From: Terriglobales bacterium
GTDB lineage: Bacteria; Acidobacteriota; Terriglobia; Bryobacterales; Bryobacteraceae
NCBI GenBank assembly: GCA_027485675.1
Contig: JAIXQP010000006.1
Span: 124,001-188,000, forward strand
DNA length: 64,000 nucleotides
Direction of reading: 5' to 3'
Shown here: positions 1 to 8,973 of the stretch, piece by piece
How positions within the stretch are numbered: the first letter of the stretch is position 1
Layout: every line of letters begins with the position of its first letter
Translations under genes and position numbers: made by a program
Notes under the pieces: model-generated
The model's input: the letters and a program-made list of their open reading frames with translations, nothing else
Told to the model about the DNA's origin: nothing
Databases searched by the model: none

Positions 1-1
1 C

Positions 2-997
2 TTCTTCGCCCTCTGCCAGCGGCATCTCTCGCCCCACGGCGTCGTCTTTGCCAGTTACAACACCTATCCCGAAGGCCACCTCCGCGAGGCCACCCGCCGC
101 ATCCTCCGCCACCCCGGCGCGGACTCCGTCGCCGGCGCCAAAGCCTATCTCGCCACCGTCCGCCAGCAGGCAACCAATCCCGTCTGGACGACGATCCTCG
201 ACTCCGAAATCGAGCGGCTGAACGCCCGCGACGAAAACGTAACCTATCACGACGAACTCGGCGGCGCCTATCACTGCTTCTACGTCGCTCACTTCCTCGA
301 ACGGGCCGCCGCGTTCGGGCTCCAATTCCTCAGCGAAGCCAAGCTCCGCGCGGTACTCTCGCCGCCGTTCTCCCGCGAAGCGCTCGCGCAGCCGAACGAG
401 GCCGCCTATCAGCAGGCGCTCGATTTCGCCACTTTTCAGGGCTTCCGGCGCACTCTCCTCTGCCGCGCCGAAAACCCCGTCGACCGGGACGGCTTCGCCG
501 GCCGCCTGCCCGAGTTACTTCTCGCCTCTCCGCTTCGCTTCGTCAGCCGTTCGGCCAACGGCGGCGAAACCTTCCGGAACGAGCGGGGTCCCGGACAGGC
601 CGAACTGAACCATCCCCAGCTTCTCGCCCTGCTCCACCAACTCGAATCGCTCTGGCCGCAAGCCCGGCCCATCGCCAGCCTCCTCCCGCCCGACCCCGAC
701 CCGGCCGTTCTCAACCAGATTCTGGCGCTCGCCGCCGCCGGGCTCGTCGCCCTGCGCAGCTTCGAGCTTCCGGCCGCCTCCGCCCCCGCCCGCTACCCAG
801 TAGCCAGCCCCCTCGCCCGGCTCCAGGCCTCCAGCGGTCCGCTGCTCACCACGCTGCTCCACACCCACGTCCAGATCGAGGAAGCGGCCGGGCGCCAATT
901 CCTCCAACTGCTCGACGGCACCCGCGCCGCCTCCAGCTTGGCCGTCGGCGGCGAGACCCTCAAAGCGCTTTACCGGATGGGCTTGATGATCGCCTAA
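2..997 (+). CDS. Class I SAM methyltransferase with methyltransferase regulatory domain, 5'-truncated by the window edge
   Basis: The reading frame is open from the first bases and ends at TAA 995-997, giving 331 residues without a start; the catalytic Rossmann domain must mostly lie upstream of the window. Near the beginning, FASYNTYPEGHLRE resembles the end of a methyltransferase core followed by the typical SYNxYPG motif of proteins carrying the methyltransferase regulatory domain (PF10119 type). The rest is a helical region rich in Leu, Ala and Pro ending in a small winged-helix-like tail, as in that family. Substrate unknown. It converges on the nucleotide-sugar dehydrogenase, overlapping it by 4 nt (CTAA supplies both stop codons). 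Family assignment is fairly sure; the function is not. Confidence 0.75.
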   Translation, partial: FFALCQRHLSPHGVVFASYNTYPEGHLREATRRILRHPGADSVAGAKAYLATVRQQATNPVWTTILDSEIERLNARDENVTYHDELGGAYHCFYVAHFLERAAAFGLQFLSEAKLRAVLSPPFSREALAQPNEAAYQQALDFATFQGFRRTLLCRAENPVDRDGFAGRLPELLLASPLRFVSRSANGGETFRNERGPGQAELNHPQLLALLHQLESLWPQARPIASLLPPDPDPAVLNQILALAAAGLVALRSFELPAASAPARYPVASPLARLQASSGPLLTTLLHTHVQIEEAAGRQFLQLLDGTRAASSLAVGGETLKALYRMGLMIA

Positions 998-2298
998 AGC
1001 CGGAACAGCTTCTCGGACTGGATGCCCTTAAACGCGTTCCGCGTATCCACCACAATCTTCGACGCGGCCAGAATCGCCTCCCGGTCAAACGCGGTGTGAT
1101 CGGTAATCAGCACGGTGCAATCGGCCGCCGCGCACGCCGCAAGCTCCTCCTGCGAATCCATCGCCAGCCCGTCCATCCGCAGATGCGGCACAAATGGATC
1201 GCTGTAGCTCAGCACGGCGCCGCGCTGCTTCAGCACATGGATGATGTCCAGCGCCGGCGACTCCCGCACGTCCTCGATGTTCTTCTTGTACGCCACCCCA
1301 AGCACATGAATCTTCGAATCGCGTAACGGCTTCCGGTGCTCGTTCAAGGCATGTTGCACCTTGTCCACCACGAAGTGCGGCATCTGGCCGTTAATGTAGC
1401 CCGCCAGATCAATGAAACGGGCCTCAATGCCTTGTTGCCGGGACTTCCAGGCCAGGTAGAACGGATCGACCGGAATGCAGTGACCACCCAGGCCGGGACC
1501 GGGATAAAACGGCATGAAGCCGAACGGTTTCGTCGCCGCGGCGTCAATCACCTCCCAAACGTTGATCCCCATCCGGTCGCACATCATCGCCATCTCGTTC
1601 ACCAGGCCGATATTGATCATGCGGAAGGTGTTCTCAAGCAGCTTCACCATCTCCGCCACGCTCGTCGAAGTCACCGGCACCACCGTATCGAGCGACTGCC
1701 CGTAAAACAGCGCGCCCAGCTCCGTGCAGGCCGGCGTAATGCCGCCGACGACTTTCGGAATGTTCCGCGTCTGATACTTCGCGTTGCCGGGGTCCACCCG
1801 CTCGGGCGAGAAGCAGACAAAAAAGTCCTCGCCCACCTTCAGGCCAGACTTTTCGAGCAGCGGCAGCACAAGTTCGTCGGTCGTCCCCGGATAGGTCGTC
1901 GATTCGAGAATCACCAGCGTCCCCGGCCGCAGATACTTCGCAATCTGCTCGGTCGAGTTCACAATGAAGCTCATGTCCGGGTCTTTCGTCTTGCGCAGGG
2001 GGGTCGGCACGCAGATGTTAATCGTGTCCATCTCGGCCAGCTTCGAAAAGTCGACGGTGGCCTGGAACCGCCCACTGTCGACCAGCGGCCGCAACACCTC
2101 GCTCGCCACGTCCTGAATGTAGGAGGTGCCCTGGTTCAGCAGGTCCACCTTCTCCTGCTGCACGTCAAAACCCACCACCGGAAATCCCGCCCGGCCGAAC
2201 TCCATCGCCAGCGGCAACCCGACGTAACCCAATCCCACGATTCCCGCAACCGCCTTCCGGCTGCTGATCTTCTCCGCCAGAGCTTCTTTATGCGTCAT
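994..2298 (-). CDS. Nucleotide-sugar dehydrogenase (UDP-GlcNAc/UDP-ManNAc 6-dehydrogenase family)
   Basis: A 434-residue protein that would oxidise the C6 hydroxyl of a UDP-sugar to a uronic acid with two NAD+, in the cytoplasm, for surface polysaccharide synthesis. The N-terminal Rossmann motif is GIVGLGYVGLPLA; the catalytic cysteine lies in GPGLGGHCIPVDPFYL, and the C-terminal UDP-binding domain begins around HVLGVAYKKN. Length and motifs fit the WbpA/WecC/TviB group rather than UDP-glucose dehydrogenase specifically. I start it at ATG 2298, preceded by AGGAAGG at good spacing; the frame stays open a further 11 codons upstream without a better site. It overlaps the end of dapF by 11 nt and is last in a run of six minus-strand genes, which fits co-transcription with the membrane glycosyltransferase. 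Confidence 0.9.
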   Translation of the reverse strand: MTHKEALAEKISSRKAVAGIVGLGYVGLPLAMEFGRAGFPVVGFDVQQEKVDLLNQGTSYIQDVASEVLRPLVDSGRFQATVDFSKLAEMDTINICVPTPLRKTKDPDMSFIVNSTEQIAKYLRPGTLVILESTTYPGTTDELVLPLLEKSGLKVGEDFFVCFSPERVDPGNAKYQTRNIPKVVGGITPACTELGALFYGQSLDTVVPVTSTSVAEMVKLLENTFRMINIGLVNEMAMMCDRMGINVWEVIDAAATKPFGFMPFYPGPGLGGHCIPVDPFYLAWKSRQQGIEARFIDLAGYINGQMPHFVVDKVQHALNEHRKPLRDSKIHVLGVAYKKNIEDVRESPALDIIHVLKQRGAVLSYSDPFVPHLRMDGLAMDSQEELAACAAADCTVLITDHTAFDREAILAASKIVVDTRNAFKGIQSEKLFRL

Positions 2299-3100
2299 GT
2301 CCTTCCTGAAAATAAAAGATCCCGGTACCAATCAACTCCGCCGGACCAACCATCACCACATCCTCATCGTCAGAAGGCCACGAAAACTCTAGTGGCCCCG
2401 CCAGGGTCTGCACGGTCACGTGGCGTCCCACAATGCCGCGGCGAATCGCCGCCACCGCCGCCCCCGTCGAACCGGTCCCCGAGCTGTTGGTCACGCCCAC
2501 GCCGCGCTCGAAAAACCGCACGTCCAGCGTCAAGCCATCCACATGCTTGACGAACGAGACATTCGTCCGGTTCGGAAACCGCGGATCCCGCTCAATGGCG
2601 GCGCCCATCGCGGCCCAATCGAAATCAAAATCCTCAACAAACACCGCGCACTGCGGATTCCCCACGTTCAGCACGGTGCAGTTCACAATCTCGGCGCCTA
2701 CCACCAGCGCCTCACGCTCGGCCTCAATCACCGGTCGGCCCATATTCATCTCGAAGACAAACCGCGGCCCCTGCCGCTCCAACCGGCGCAGCTGCTTTTC
2801 GCCCCCGCCCGTCCGGATCCGGATCGCCTCCGGCTCATAGCCGTTCGCCATCGCCCACGCCGCCGCGCAGCGCGTCCCGTTACCCGACATCTCCACTTCG
2901 CCGCCGTCCGGATTGAACAGCCGGATCCGCATCCCATCGGCCGGACGGTCGCACACCAGCCAGCCGTCGGCGCCAATGCCCGTATTCCGCTCGCAGATCG
3001 CCATCGCGGCCGCGCGGAGCTGCTCCGCCGGAGCCTCGTCGGCCCAGGTCAACAAAAAATCGTTCTTGGCGCCGTGCGCCTTCGCAAACGGAATCAACAT
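2288..3100 (-). CDS. dapF: Diaminopimelate epimerase homologue with Ser in place of both catalytic Cys
   Basis: 270 residues with the two-lobed DapF fold signature throughout: AKAHGAKNDF at the N-terminus, MSGNGTRCAAAW near residue 71, NVGNPQCAVF near 146 and ERGVGVTNSSGTGSTGAA near 198. DapF interconverts LL- and meso-diaminopimelate for lysine and peptidoglycan synthesis using a pair of cysteines as acid and base. Here both positions are serine: Ser72 (normally C-GNG) and Ser207 (normally C-GTG), both encoded by tcg. Everything else, including length, is normal, and the frame is intact. Either this is a lineage-specific variant of the enzyme or a relative with a different reaction. It follows the glycosyltransferase after 5 nt and overlaps the dehydrogenase by 11 nt. 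Confidence 0.82.
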   Translation of the reverse strand: MLIPFAKAHGAKNDFLLTWADEAPAEQLRAAAMAICERNTGIGADGWLVCDRPADGMRIRLFNPDGGEVEMSGNGTRCAAAWAMANGYEPEAIRIRTGGGEKQLRRLERQGPRFVFEMNMGRPVIEAEREALVVGAEIVNCTVLNVGNPQCAVFVEDFDFDWAAMGAAIERDPRFPNRTNVSFVKHVDGLTLDVRFFERGVGVTNSSGTGSTGAAVAAIRRGIVGRHVTVQTLAGPLEFSWPSDDEDVVMVGPAELIGTGIFYFQEGHDA

Positions 3101-3105
3101 AACTC

Positions 3106-4623
3106 TTACCGCCTCACGCGGCGATAAATCTCCAACGGTGCCGCATTCTTCACGTCTATTATCTTCACACGCGCATAGCGCGGATACTTACTGATCGCGG
3201 CGCTCACCGGGTCGTCCCGCCGCGCCACCACCCACTCCTGCCACAAAAACAGATCCGGCCGCTGGAGCACGGCTTGAAAGTACAACCCGTTGCCCTCGTG
3301 TACCGTCTCCCGCAGCGGAATGCCCGCGTCGCGGAAGATCCCGGTCAAATCGCCAAACGAAGCCACCACTCCCGTGCCCCGCTCATAATTCGCGGCCAGA
3401 TAGTTCGCCGCCTCCGCCGTCCACGCCCGCCGCGTCACCGAGTTCACCTGCGACTCTTTCCACGTCACCCACCCGTCCGCCTTCGGATAGAACACCCACG
3501 GCAGCACGGCGGCCGATACCACCAGCCCCGCCAGCCACGGCCGCGGCCACACCGAAACCAGCGCCGCCCCGCCAAACGCCAGCAGCGGAATCACCGCCAT
3601 CCCGTACCGCGTGTTGTAGTAGCTATGCGGCCACAAGTGCGGCACGTGAATCGGCGTCCCGGAGCCATGCAAGCTGATCACGTAGAAAGCCGGCGCCAAA
3701 GCCAGGAACCCCACCAGCCACCACTGCCGCCGCACCACCGCTACGACGCTGCCCACGGCGCCCAGTCCCACCAATCCCCAACCGCTCACCAACTGCCCGG
3801 CCGCTCCAAAGTACTGCGCCGACTTCAGCCAGTCCCCCCGCCCCGGATAGTCCGCTCCGCCCTGAATCGCCATCGCCGAACCCGGCCCCCGGTAGAACTC
3901 CAGCCAGTCGCCGAAAAAAACCGCGTTGTGCCCAAACCAGTACAGCGGCCCCAGCGAGGCCACCGCCCCCACCCCCACGGCCACCCGCCAGCCCTCACGA
4001 AACAAAAAGTACGCCACCACGCCCGGAATCAGGAACCATCCCTCGTACCGGGTCATCGTCGCCCCCAGCAGCCCCAATCCCGCCAACCACCACGCCGGCC
4101 GCACCATCGCGTAGAGCACCGTCATCGTGCAGGCAAAGAACAGCGCCTCGGTCATCGCAATCGCCTGCAGGTACAGCACGTTCGGATTCAAGGCAAACAG
4201 CAGCAAAGCGGTCCACGCCGCCGCTTGCGAGTCCCACAGCCGCCAAACGGCGCTGAAGAACAGGCAACCCGCCCACACAAAGCACAGGCCCATCACCGCC
4301 GACGCCGCCAGCCCGCTCCGCCACCAGGCGTCCAACTTGACGACCGGCAGCATCAGCACATGCGGCAGCGGCAGCCACACAGTCCCAATCTGCTCATAGC
4401 CCGGCGTCCGCGAATCCACAATCCGGCGGGCGATGTTCAAATGGGCGCTCGCGTCGCCCCAGTACAGCAGATACCCTTGCTGCCAGAACCACGCAATCGC
4501 CCCCAAACTCAAGACCAACAGCACGGGGACCGCCATCCATAAAGGCGGCAGCCCCCCGCGCTTCGCTTTCTGCGGCTTCCGTTTAGAAGTCCGTGAACTT
4601 GCGGAACTCTTGGAACCTGGCAT
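3106..4623 (-). CDS. Polytopic membrane glycosyltransferase-like protein (GT39/PMT-like, ArnT-like fold)
   Basis: 505 residues with a basic cytoplasmic N-terminus (SSASSRTSKRKPQKAKR) followed by about ten hydrophobic segments starting at WMAVPVLLVLSLGAIAWFW. The first periplasmic loop carries GDASAHLNIARRIVD, the acidic loop typical of GT-C enzymes that take sugars from polyprenyl-phosphate donors. The soluble C-terminal tail includes two Trp-rich stretches. The acceptor and sugar are unknown. ATG 4623 lies inside the 3' end of the PfkB kinase (41 nt overlap) with GGAG four bases upstream; a TTG one codon earlier is the alternative. The context with a nucleotide-sugar dehydrogenase suggests envelope glycan work (inference). 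Confidence 0.75.
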   Translation of the reverse strand: MPGSKSSASSRTSKRKPQKAKRGGLPPLWMAVPVLLVLSLGAIAWFWQQGYLLYWGDASAHLNIARRIVDSRTPGYEQIGTVWLPLPHVLMLPVVKLDAWWRSGLAASAVMGLCFVWAGCLFFSAVWRLWDSQAAAWTALLLFALNPNVLYLQAIAMTEALFFACTMTVLYAMVRPAWWLAGLGLLGATMTRYEGWFLIPGVVAYFLFREGWRVAVGVGAVASLGPLYWFGHNAVFFGDWLEFYRGPGSAMAIQGGADYPGRGDWLKSAQYFGAAGQLVSGWGLVGLGAVGSVVAVVRRQWWLVGFLALAPAFYVISLHGSGTPIHVPHLWPHSYYNTRYGMAVIPLLAFGGAALVSVWPRPWLAGLVVSAAVLPWVFYPKADGWVTWKESQVNSVTRRAWTAEAANYLAANYERGTGVVASFGDLTGIFRDAGIPLRETVHEGNGLYFQAVLQRPDLFLWQEWVVARRDDPVSAAISKYPRYARVKIIDVKNAAPLEIYRRVRR

Positions 4624-5500
4624 CAATCTCCGAGCGCTGTAACGTGCGGAACCGGTCTACGCCAAACTTCTCGCAGCAGTAACTCCCCATCACGGAACCG
4701 TAGATCACCGCGCGGCTGAGTTCCCGCCGGTCAATGTGGCCCTTCTGCAGGTCAATCCCTTCCTGCGCGAGATATCCCATGAAGCCACCCGCGAAGCAGT
4801 CGCCCGCGCCGGTCGGGTCAAACACGCTCTCGAGTAAGTAGCCGGGCATGATGAAGTAATCGTCGCCGCGGAACGCCATCGCGCCGTACTCCCCGCGTTT
4901 GATCACCACCGTGTTCGGCCCCATCGCCTGGATCACCTTTGCCGCCTTCCGCAGGTTCGTCTCCCCGGAAAGCTGCCGCGCCTCGTGGTCGTTCAGCAGC
5001 ACGAAGTTCCAGCCCTTCAGCGTTTCGAGCAACTCGTCGCGGAAGTCCGAAATCCAATAGTTCATCGTGTCGCCGCCGGTCACCCACGGCGCCTTCATCT
5101 GCGCCCTGACGTTCCGCTGCAGCGCCGGCTGAATGTTGCCGAGGAAGAGATAGGTCGAATCCTTGTAGCTCTCCGGCAGCTTCGGCTCAAAATTGGCGAA
5201 GACGTTCAGATCGGTCACCAGCGTCGTCCGGTCGTTCATGTCGGGCGTGTAGACGCCCTTCCAAAAAAACGTCTTGCCCGGAACCCGCTCCAGACCCTCG
5301 ATATCGACGCCCTGATTCTGCAGCAGCGCGACATCTTCTTCGGCGAAGTCGTCACCGACCACGCCGACAATCTTTGCCTTGGCAAAGTAACTCGCCGCCA
5401 ACGAGATGTAAGTGCACGAACCGCCGAGCATCCGCTCTACTTTTCCGTGCGGCGTTTCTACTCCGTCATAGGCGACGGACCCAACCACGACAATGGACAT
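4583..5500 (-). CDS. PfkB-family carbohydrate kinase
   Basis: 305 residues of the ribokinase/PfkB superfamily. The N-terminal substrate region starts SIVVVGSVAYDGVETP with the di-glycine MLGGSCTYIS, and the C-terminal PfkB signature is DPTGAGDCFAGGFMGYLA, whose Asp is the catalytic base and whose Gly-Ala-Gly forms the anion hole. The central motif LLNDHEARQLSG is also typical of the family. The phosphorylated substrate (a sugar or nucleoside) cannot be deduced; similar proteins are usually annotated only as sugar kinases. The start ATG 5500 sits just after AAAGGA, six bases past the stop of the histidine kinase gene, so translation is probably coupled. Confidence 0.88.
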   Translation of the reverse strand: MSIVVVGSVAYDGVETPHGKVERMLGGSCTYISLAASYFAKAKIVGVVGDDFAEEDVALLQNQGVDIEGLERVPGKTFFWKGVYTPDMNDRTTLVTDLNVFANFEPKLPESYKDSTYLFLGNIQPALQRNVRAQMKAPWVTGGDTMNYWISDFRDELLETLKGWNFVLLNDHEARQLSGETNLRKAAKVIQAMGPNTVVIKRGEYGAMAFRGDDYFIMPGYLLESVFDPTGAGDCFAGGFMGYLAQEGIDLQKGHIDRRELSRAVIYGSVMGSYCCEKFGVDRFRTLQRSEIDARFQEFRKFTDF

Positions 5501-5506
5501 ATCCTT

Positions 5507-6823
5507 TCATTGTACTGGCAACCGCAGCAGCGCCACACAGCCCCGCTCCGGCCGGTTCTCGAGCGTCAGCGACCCGCCGTGCCCCTCGGCAATCTGCCGG
5601 CACAGCACCAGGCCAATGCCGCTCCCGGACGGTTTCGTCGTGAAGAACGGCACGAAGAGATTCGTCGTCGCCGCCAGTCCCGGCCCCTCATCCTCCACCC
5701 GCAGCTCCACCTGCCACGGCAACACCTCCCAGCGCACCGCCACCCCGCCCCGCGTCTCGAGCGCCGCCTCCACCGCGTTCTTCACGAGATTGATCAATAG
5801 CTGCTCCAACTGGTCCGCGTCCGCCTGCAACGTCACCTCCGGCCCGCCCACCACCTGCACCGGCATCCGGACCTCCATCCGCACCACCCGCAGCACCAGC
5901 TCCCGCAGCCCCACCGGCGCCAGCGCCGGCCGCGGCAGCTTGGCAAACTTCGCATATGCCCCCATGAACCGCGCCAGCGATTCGCTCCGCGTCGCAATCA
6001 CGCTCAGCCCGCCCTGCATGTCCTCCCGCCAATCCTCCGGCAGCGGATCCCGCTTGGCAATCGCCTCGAGCGATCCCGCGATGGACTTAATCGGCGCCAG
6101 CGAATTGTTCAACTCATGCCCCAGTACCCGCACCAGCCGCTGCCACGCCTGCAACTCCTCCTCCCGCAGCGGCCGCGTCAGGTCCGTCAACACCAGCAAC
6201 CGGTGCGGCAAACCGCCCTCCCGGAACGAGCTCCGCGAAAGGCCCCACCGGCCCGATCCCCCCGGAAATACGCGCTGCACGGTCTTCACGGTCTCATCGT
6301 CCAGGTACTCCGCCAGTCCCAACTCCCCGGCCTCCCGCTCCAGCATCCGTTCGGCCGTCTGCCCCAGCAGCCGCTCTCCCGCGCGGTTCACGAGACGCAG
6401 CTTCCGCTTCTCGTCAAAGGCGAAGATGGCGACGTCGATCTCCTCCATCACCTTCCGCAGCAGCGTCGTCGCCTCCAGCGCGCCCAGCCTCTGGCTCCGC
6501 ATGGTCGCCCCCATCGCATTCACCTGCTGCATCACTTCGGCCAGCGCGTCCGTCCCCGCTGCCCCGGTCGCCCGGATCGAGTAATCCCCTTCCCGGATCG
6601 CTTCGAGCAGGTTCGAAACCGTCCGCAGCGGGGAAGCGATCCGCTCCCGCACCGCCAGCCCGAAGCCGAGCCACGCCCCGCCAATCACCAGCCCCAGCGT
6701 CCACATCGCCTTCGGCGTATAGTCCCCCGTCCCCATCACCCAGCCCGCGAACACCACGCCCGGCAGCCCCGCCGCCAGCGCCAGCAGTTGCACCGAGCCC
6801 TCATGGGAGAGCTTAAAGGCCAT
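5507..6823 (-). CDS. Membrane sensor histidine kinase, NtrY-like
   Basis: 438 residues. Two membrane segments lie within residues 10-57, followed by a HAMP-like linker (residues 60-115), a PAS-like domain (about 120-215), the dimerisation/phosphoacceptor helix with the H-box GHELNNSLAPIKS (His236) and a C-terminal ATPase domain with the N box (NLVKNAVEAAL), G1 box (VEDEGPGL) and FFTTKPSGSGIGL. This is the layout of NtrY-type kinases. Almost no periplasmic domain is present, so the stimulus is probably sensed in the membrane or by the PAS domain. The gene overlaps the upstream sigma-54 regulator by 11 nt, making the two a likely two-component pair. Confidence 0.9.
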   Translation of the reverse strand: MAFKLSHEGSVQLLALAAGLPGVVFAGWVMGTGDYTPKAMWTLGLVIGGAWLGFGLAVRERIASPLRTVSNLLEAIREGDYSIRATGAAGTDALAEVMQQVNAMGATMRSQRLGALEATTLLRKVMEEIDVAIFAFDEKRKLRLVNRAGERLLGQTAERMLEREAGELGLAEYLDDETVKTVQRVFPGGSGRWGLSRSSFREGGLPHRLLVLTDLTRPLREEELQAWQRLVRVLGHELNNSLAPIKSIAGSLEAIAKRDPLPEDWREDMQGGLSVIATRSESLARFMGAYAKFAKLPRPALAPVGLRELVLRVVRMEVRMPVQVVGGPEVTLQADADQLEQLLINLVKNAVEAALETRGGVAVRWEVLPWQVELRVEDEGPGLAATTNLFVPFFTTKPSGSGIGLVLCRQIAEGHGGSLTLENRPERGCVALLRLPVQ

Positions 6824-8177
6824 AGCGCTCCAGCCGGCGGTAGAGCGCGCTCCGCGAAAGGCCCAGGGCCCGTGCGGCGTGGCTCACATTGCCGTCGTGC
6901 TTCGCCAGGGCTTTCTTGATCAGGAAACCCTCCACCTCTTCAAGGCTCATCTCTTCGAGGCGCCCCGTGCCCTCCCGCACCGGCCGCACCGCCAGGTCCG
7001 CCACCCGAATCAGATGGTCCTGCGCCATCAGCACCGCCCGTTCCACCACGTGGTTCAACTCGCGCACGTTGCCCTGCCAGGAGTTCTCCGTCATCAGCTT
7101 CATCGCCGCCGGCTCAAATCCCGCCAGATGCTTCCGGTACCGCCGCGAATGCGTCGCCAGGAAGTAGGCCGCCAGGTGCGGAATGTCCTCCTTCCGCTCC
7201 CGCAGCGGCGGCAGATGAATCTCAATGGTGTTCAGCCGGAACAGCAGATCCTGCCGGAACCGGTTCTGAGCCACCTCTTCTTCCAGGTTCGCGTTCGTCG
7301 CCGAGATCACCCGCACATCCACGCGCTTGGTCTTCGACGATCCCACCCGCTCCATCTCGCCGATCTCGAGCACCCGCAGCAGCTTCGCCTGCAAGCTAAA
7401 GGGCACATTCGCAATCTCATCGAGAAACAGCGTCCCCGTATCGGCCAGTTCAAAGCGGCCCACCCGGTCCACCTTGGCGTCGGTAAAGGCGCCCTTCACG
7501 TGGCCGAACAGTTCACTCTCAAACACCCCTTCGGCCAACCCGCCCGCGTTCACGGTAATCATCGGCCGGTCCCGCCGCAGCGACATCGCGTGCAACGTCC
7601 GGGCCACCACTTCCTTCCCCGTCCCCGGCTCGCCCGTAATCAACACGTTGGCATCGGACGGCCCCACCCGCGCGATCAACTGCAGCACCGGCTGCATCGC
7701 CGCGCTCTCGGCAATCATCGCCGGCCGCCCTTCACTCTGCAGCAACCGGTTCTCCGCCTCGAGCCGCTGACTCTTCCGCAGCGCCTCGCTCAGTTCAATC
7801 TGCGTCCGGACAATCGCCAGCAGCCGCGCGTTGTCCCATGGCTTCTGCACAAAATCCCGCGCGCCGTGCCGCATGGCCTCCACCGCCAACTCCACCGAGC
7901 CCCACGCCGTCATCACCACCACCGGCAGCGAAGGATCCTTCGCCGCCAACTGCCGCAATACGTCGAGCCCCTCCTGCCCCGAGGTCGTGTCCCGGGCGTA
8001 GTTCAGATCCATCAGCAGAATGTCATACTCGCGGATCTCGAGCGCGGCCAGAATCGCCGCCGGCGAGGCTGCCGTGTCGATCTGGTAGCCCTCGGCCTTC
8101 AGCAGCAGCCGCAAGGCGGCGAGCACGTCGGGCTGGTCATCGGCAATCAGGATGCGGGGGGTATTAGGCTTGCTCAC
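6813..8177 (-). CDS. Sigma-54-dependent response regulator, NtrC family
   Basis: 454 residues in three domains. The receiver (about 1-125) has IADDQPD at the acid pocket, Asp57 as the likely phosphorylation site (LLMDLNYA) and a conserved Lys in QKPWDN. The AAA+ domain (about 155-385) has Walker A GEPGTGKE (182-189) and Walker B GTLFLDEI. The sigma-54 contact loop reads GAFTDA (229-234) rather than the common GAFTGA. A Fis-type helix-turn-helix ends the protein (GNVSHAARALGLSRSALYRR). It should activate sigma-54 promoters on phosphorylation by the adjacent kinase. It is the first gene of a six-gene minus-strand run; I did not find a convincing sigma-54 promoter in the 100 bases upstream. Confidence 0.93.
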   Translation of the reverse strand: MSKPNTPRILIADDQPDVLAALRLLLKAEGYQIDTAASPAAILAALEIREYDILLMDLNYARDTTSGQEGLDVLRQLAAKDPSLPVVVMTAWGSVELAVEAMRHGARDFVQKPWDNARLLAIVRTQIELSEALRKSQRLEAENRLLQSEGRPAMIAESAAMQPVLQLIARVGPSDANVLITGEPGTGKEVVARTLHAMSLRRDRPMITVNAGGLAEGVFESELFGHVKGAFTDAKVDRVGRFELADTGTLFLDEIANVPFSLQAKLLRVLEIGEMERVGSSKTKRVDVRVISATNANLEEEVAQNRFRQDLLFRLNTIEIHLPPLRERKEDIPHLAAYFLATHSRRYRKHLAGFEPAAMKLMTENSWQGNVRELNHVVERAVLMAQDHLIRVADLAVRPVREGTGRLEEMSLEEVEGFLIKKALAKHDGNVSHAARALGLSRSALYRRLERYGL

Positions 8178-8277
8178 TAGCCTCCAGAATCTGCAATCCG
8201 GGGACCAGGATGCAAATGTCTGAAAACACGTCCCAGCGCGGCCGCTGACTGTCCGCTATTGGGATGCCACCGTCCCG

Positions 8278-8973
8278 CTACCGGACGCCCGCTTTCCGGA
8301 TATAGATCGACCCATTCATCGACCGAAACGAAATCTCCGGCCCACCGCCGTTCACCCGTCCCGTCAGCATCTTCCCCGGCCGCGGCTGCTTCGTCTCAAC
8401 GGCCGTTCCGATCGCGAAATCCGATCGGATCTCGCCCCACACGTTCCGCACCTGAAAGTTCGCCGCCACATCCGGTGGCAGGGTCACGTCCACGGTCCCG
8501 TTCAGCGTGGAAAACGACATCGGCTTATCCCGGCTCACCTGCTTCAAACGCACCGTCAACTTCCCATTCAAGGCATGCGCCACCACGGTCCCGCTGACAT
8601 TGTTTAGGTTTACCGACCCGTTCACACTCTCCACATCCAGATCCCCCTCCACGTTCTCAACGAAAATACCCCTCCCGTTCACGCTCCGCAGATTCAACGA
8701 CGTCCGCTCGGGCACCCAAATCTGCAAATCGCTGTTCTTGCCCTGCCCCACCGGACTAATCCGCACGGAGCTCCCCTCCTCCTCTACGGCCCAACCTTTC
8801 GCCGCCCCCACCTCCACCAGCACCTCCTTGCCCGCATGCGTCTGCACCGTAATCGACCCGTTCAGCGCCGAGGCCTTCACCAATCCCGGACGCGACGGAT
8901 CCCGGAACGGAACGCTAATCCGCTCCGCCCAACCCACTCCGCAGACCAAGCCCAGTATCCAGATCCACCTCAT
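8278..8973 (-). CDS. Secreted DUF4097-type beta-helix protein
   Basis: 231 residues with a signal peptide (MRWIWILGLVCGVGWAERIS). The mature part repeats short strands of the form SxNGxxxVxxxxG, for example SVNGRGIFVENVEGDLDVE, SVNGSVNLNNVSGTVVAH and TLNGTVDVTL, which is the pattern of DUF4097 putative adhesin/beta-solenoid proteins. Its role is unknown; such proteins are commonly encoded beside ECF sigma/anti-sigma genes. ATG 8973 is preferred over the TTG two codons upstream because AGGAG lies eight bases before it and the ATGA overlap with the anti-sigma stop is typical of coupled translation. It is third in the sigma / anti-sigma / DUF4097 operon. Confidence 0.8.
   Translation of the reverse strand: MRWIWILGLVCGVGWAERISVPFRDPSRPGLVKASALNGSITVQTHAGKEVLVEVGAAKGWAVEEEGSSVRISPVGQGKNSDLQIWVPERTSLNLRSVNGRGIFVENVEGDLDVESVNGSVNLNNVSGTVVAHALNGKLTVRLKQVSRDKPMSFSTLNGTVDVTLPPDVAANFQVRNVWGEIRSDFAIGTAVETKQPRPGKMLTGRVNGGGPEISFRSMNGSIYIRKAGVR

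Noticed and set aside
2288-3100. dapF as a pseudogene because both catalytic Cys are missing
   Set aside because: The frame is intact, length and other motifs are normal, and both sites carry a clean Ser codon; a functional variant is more likely.
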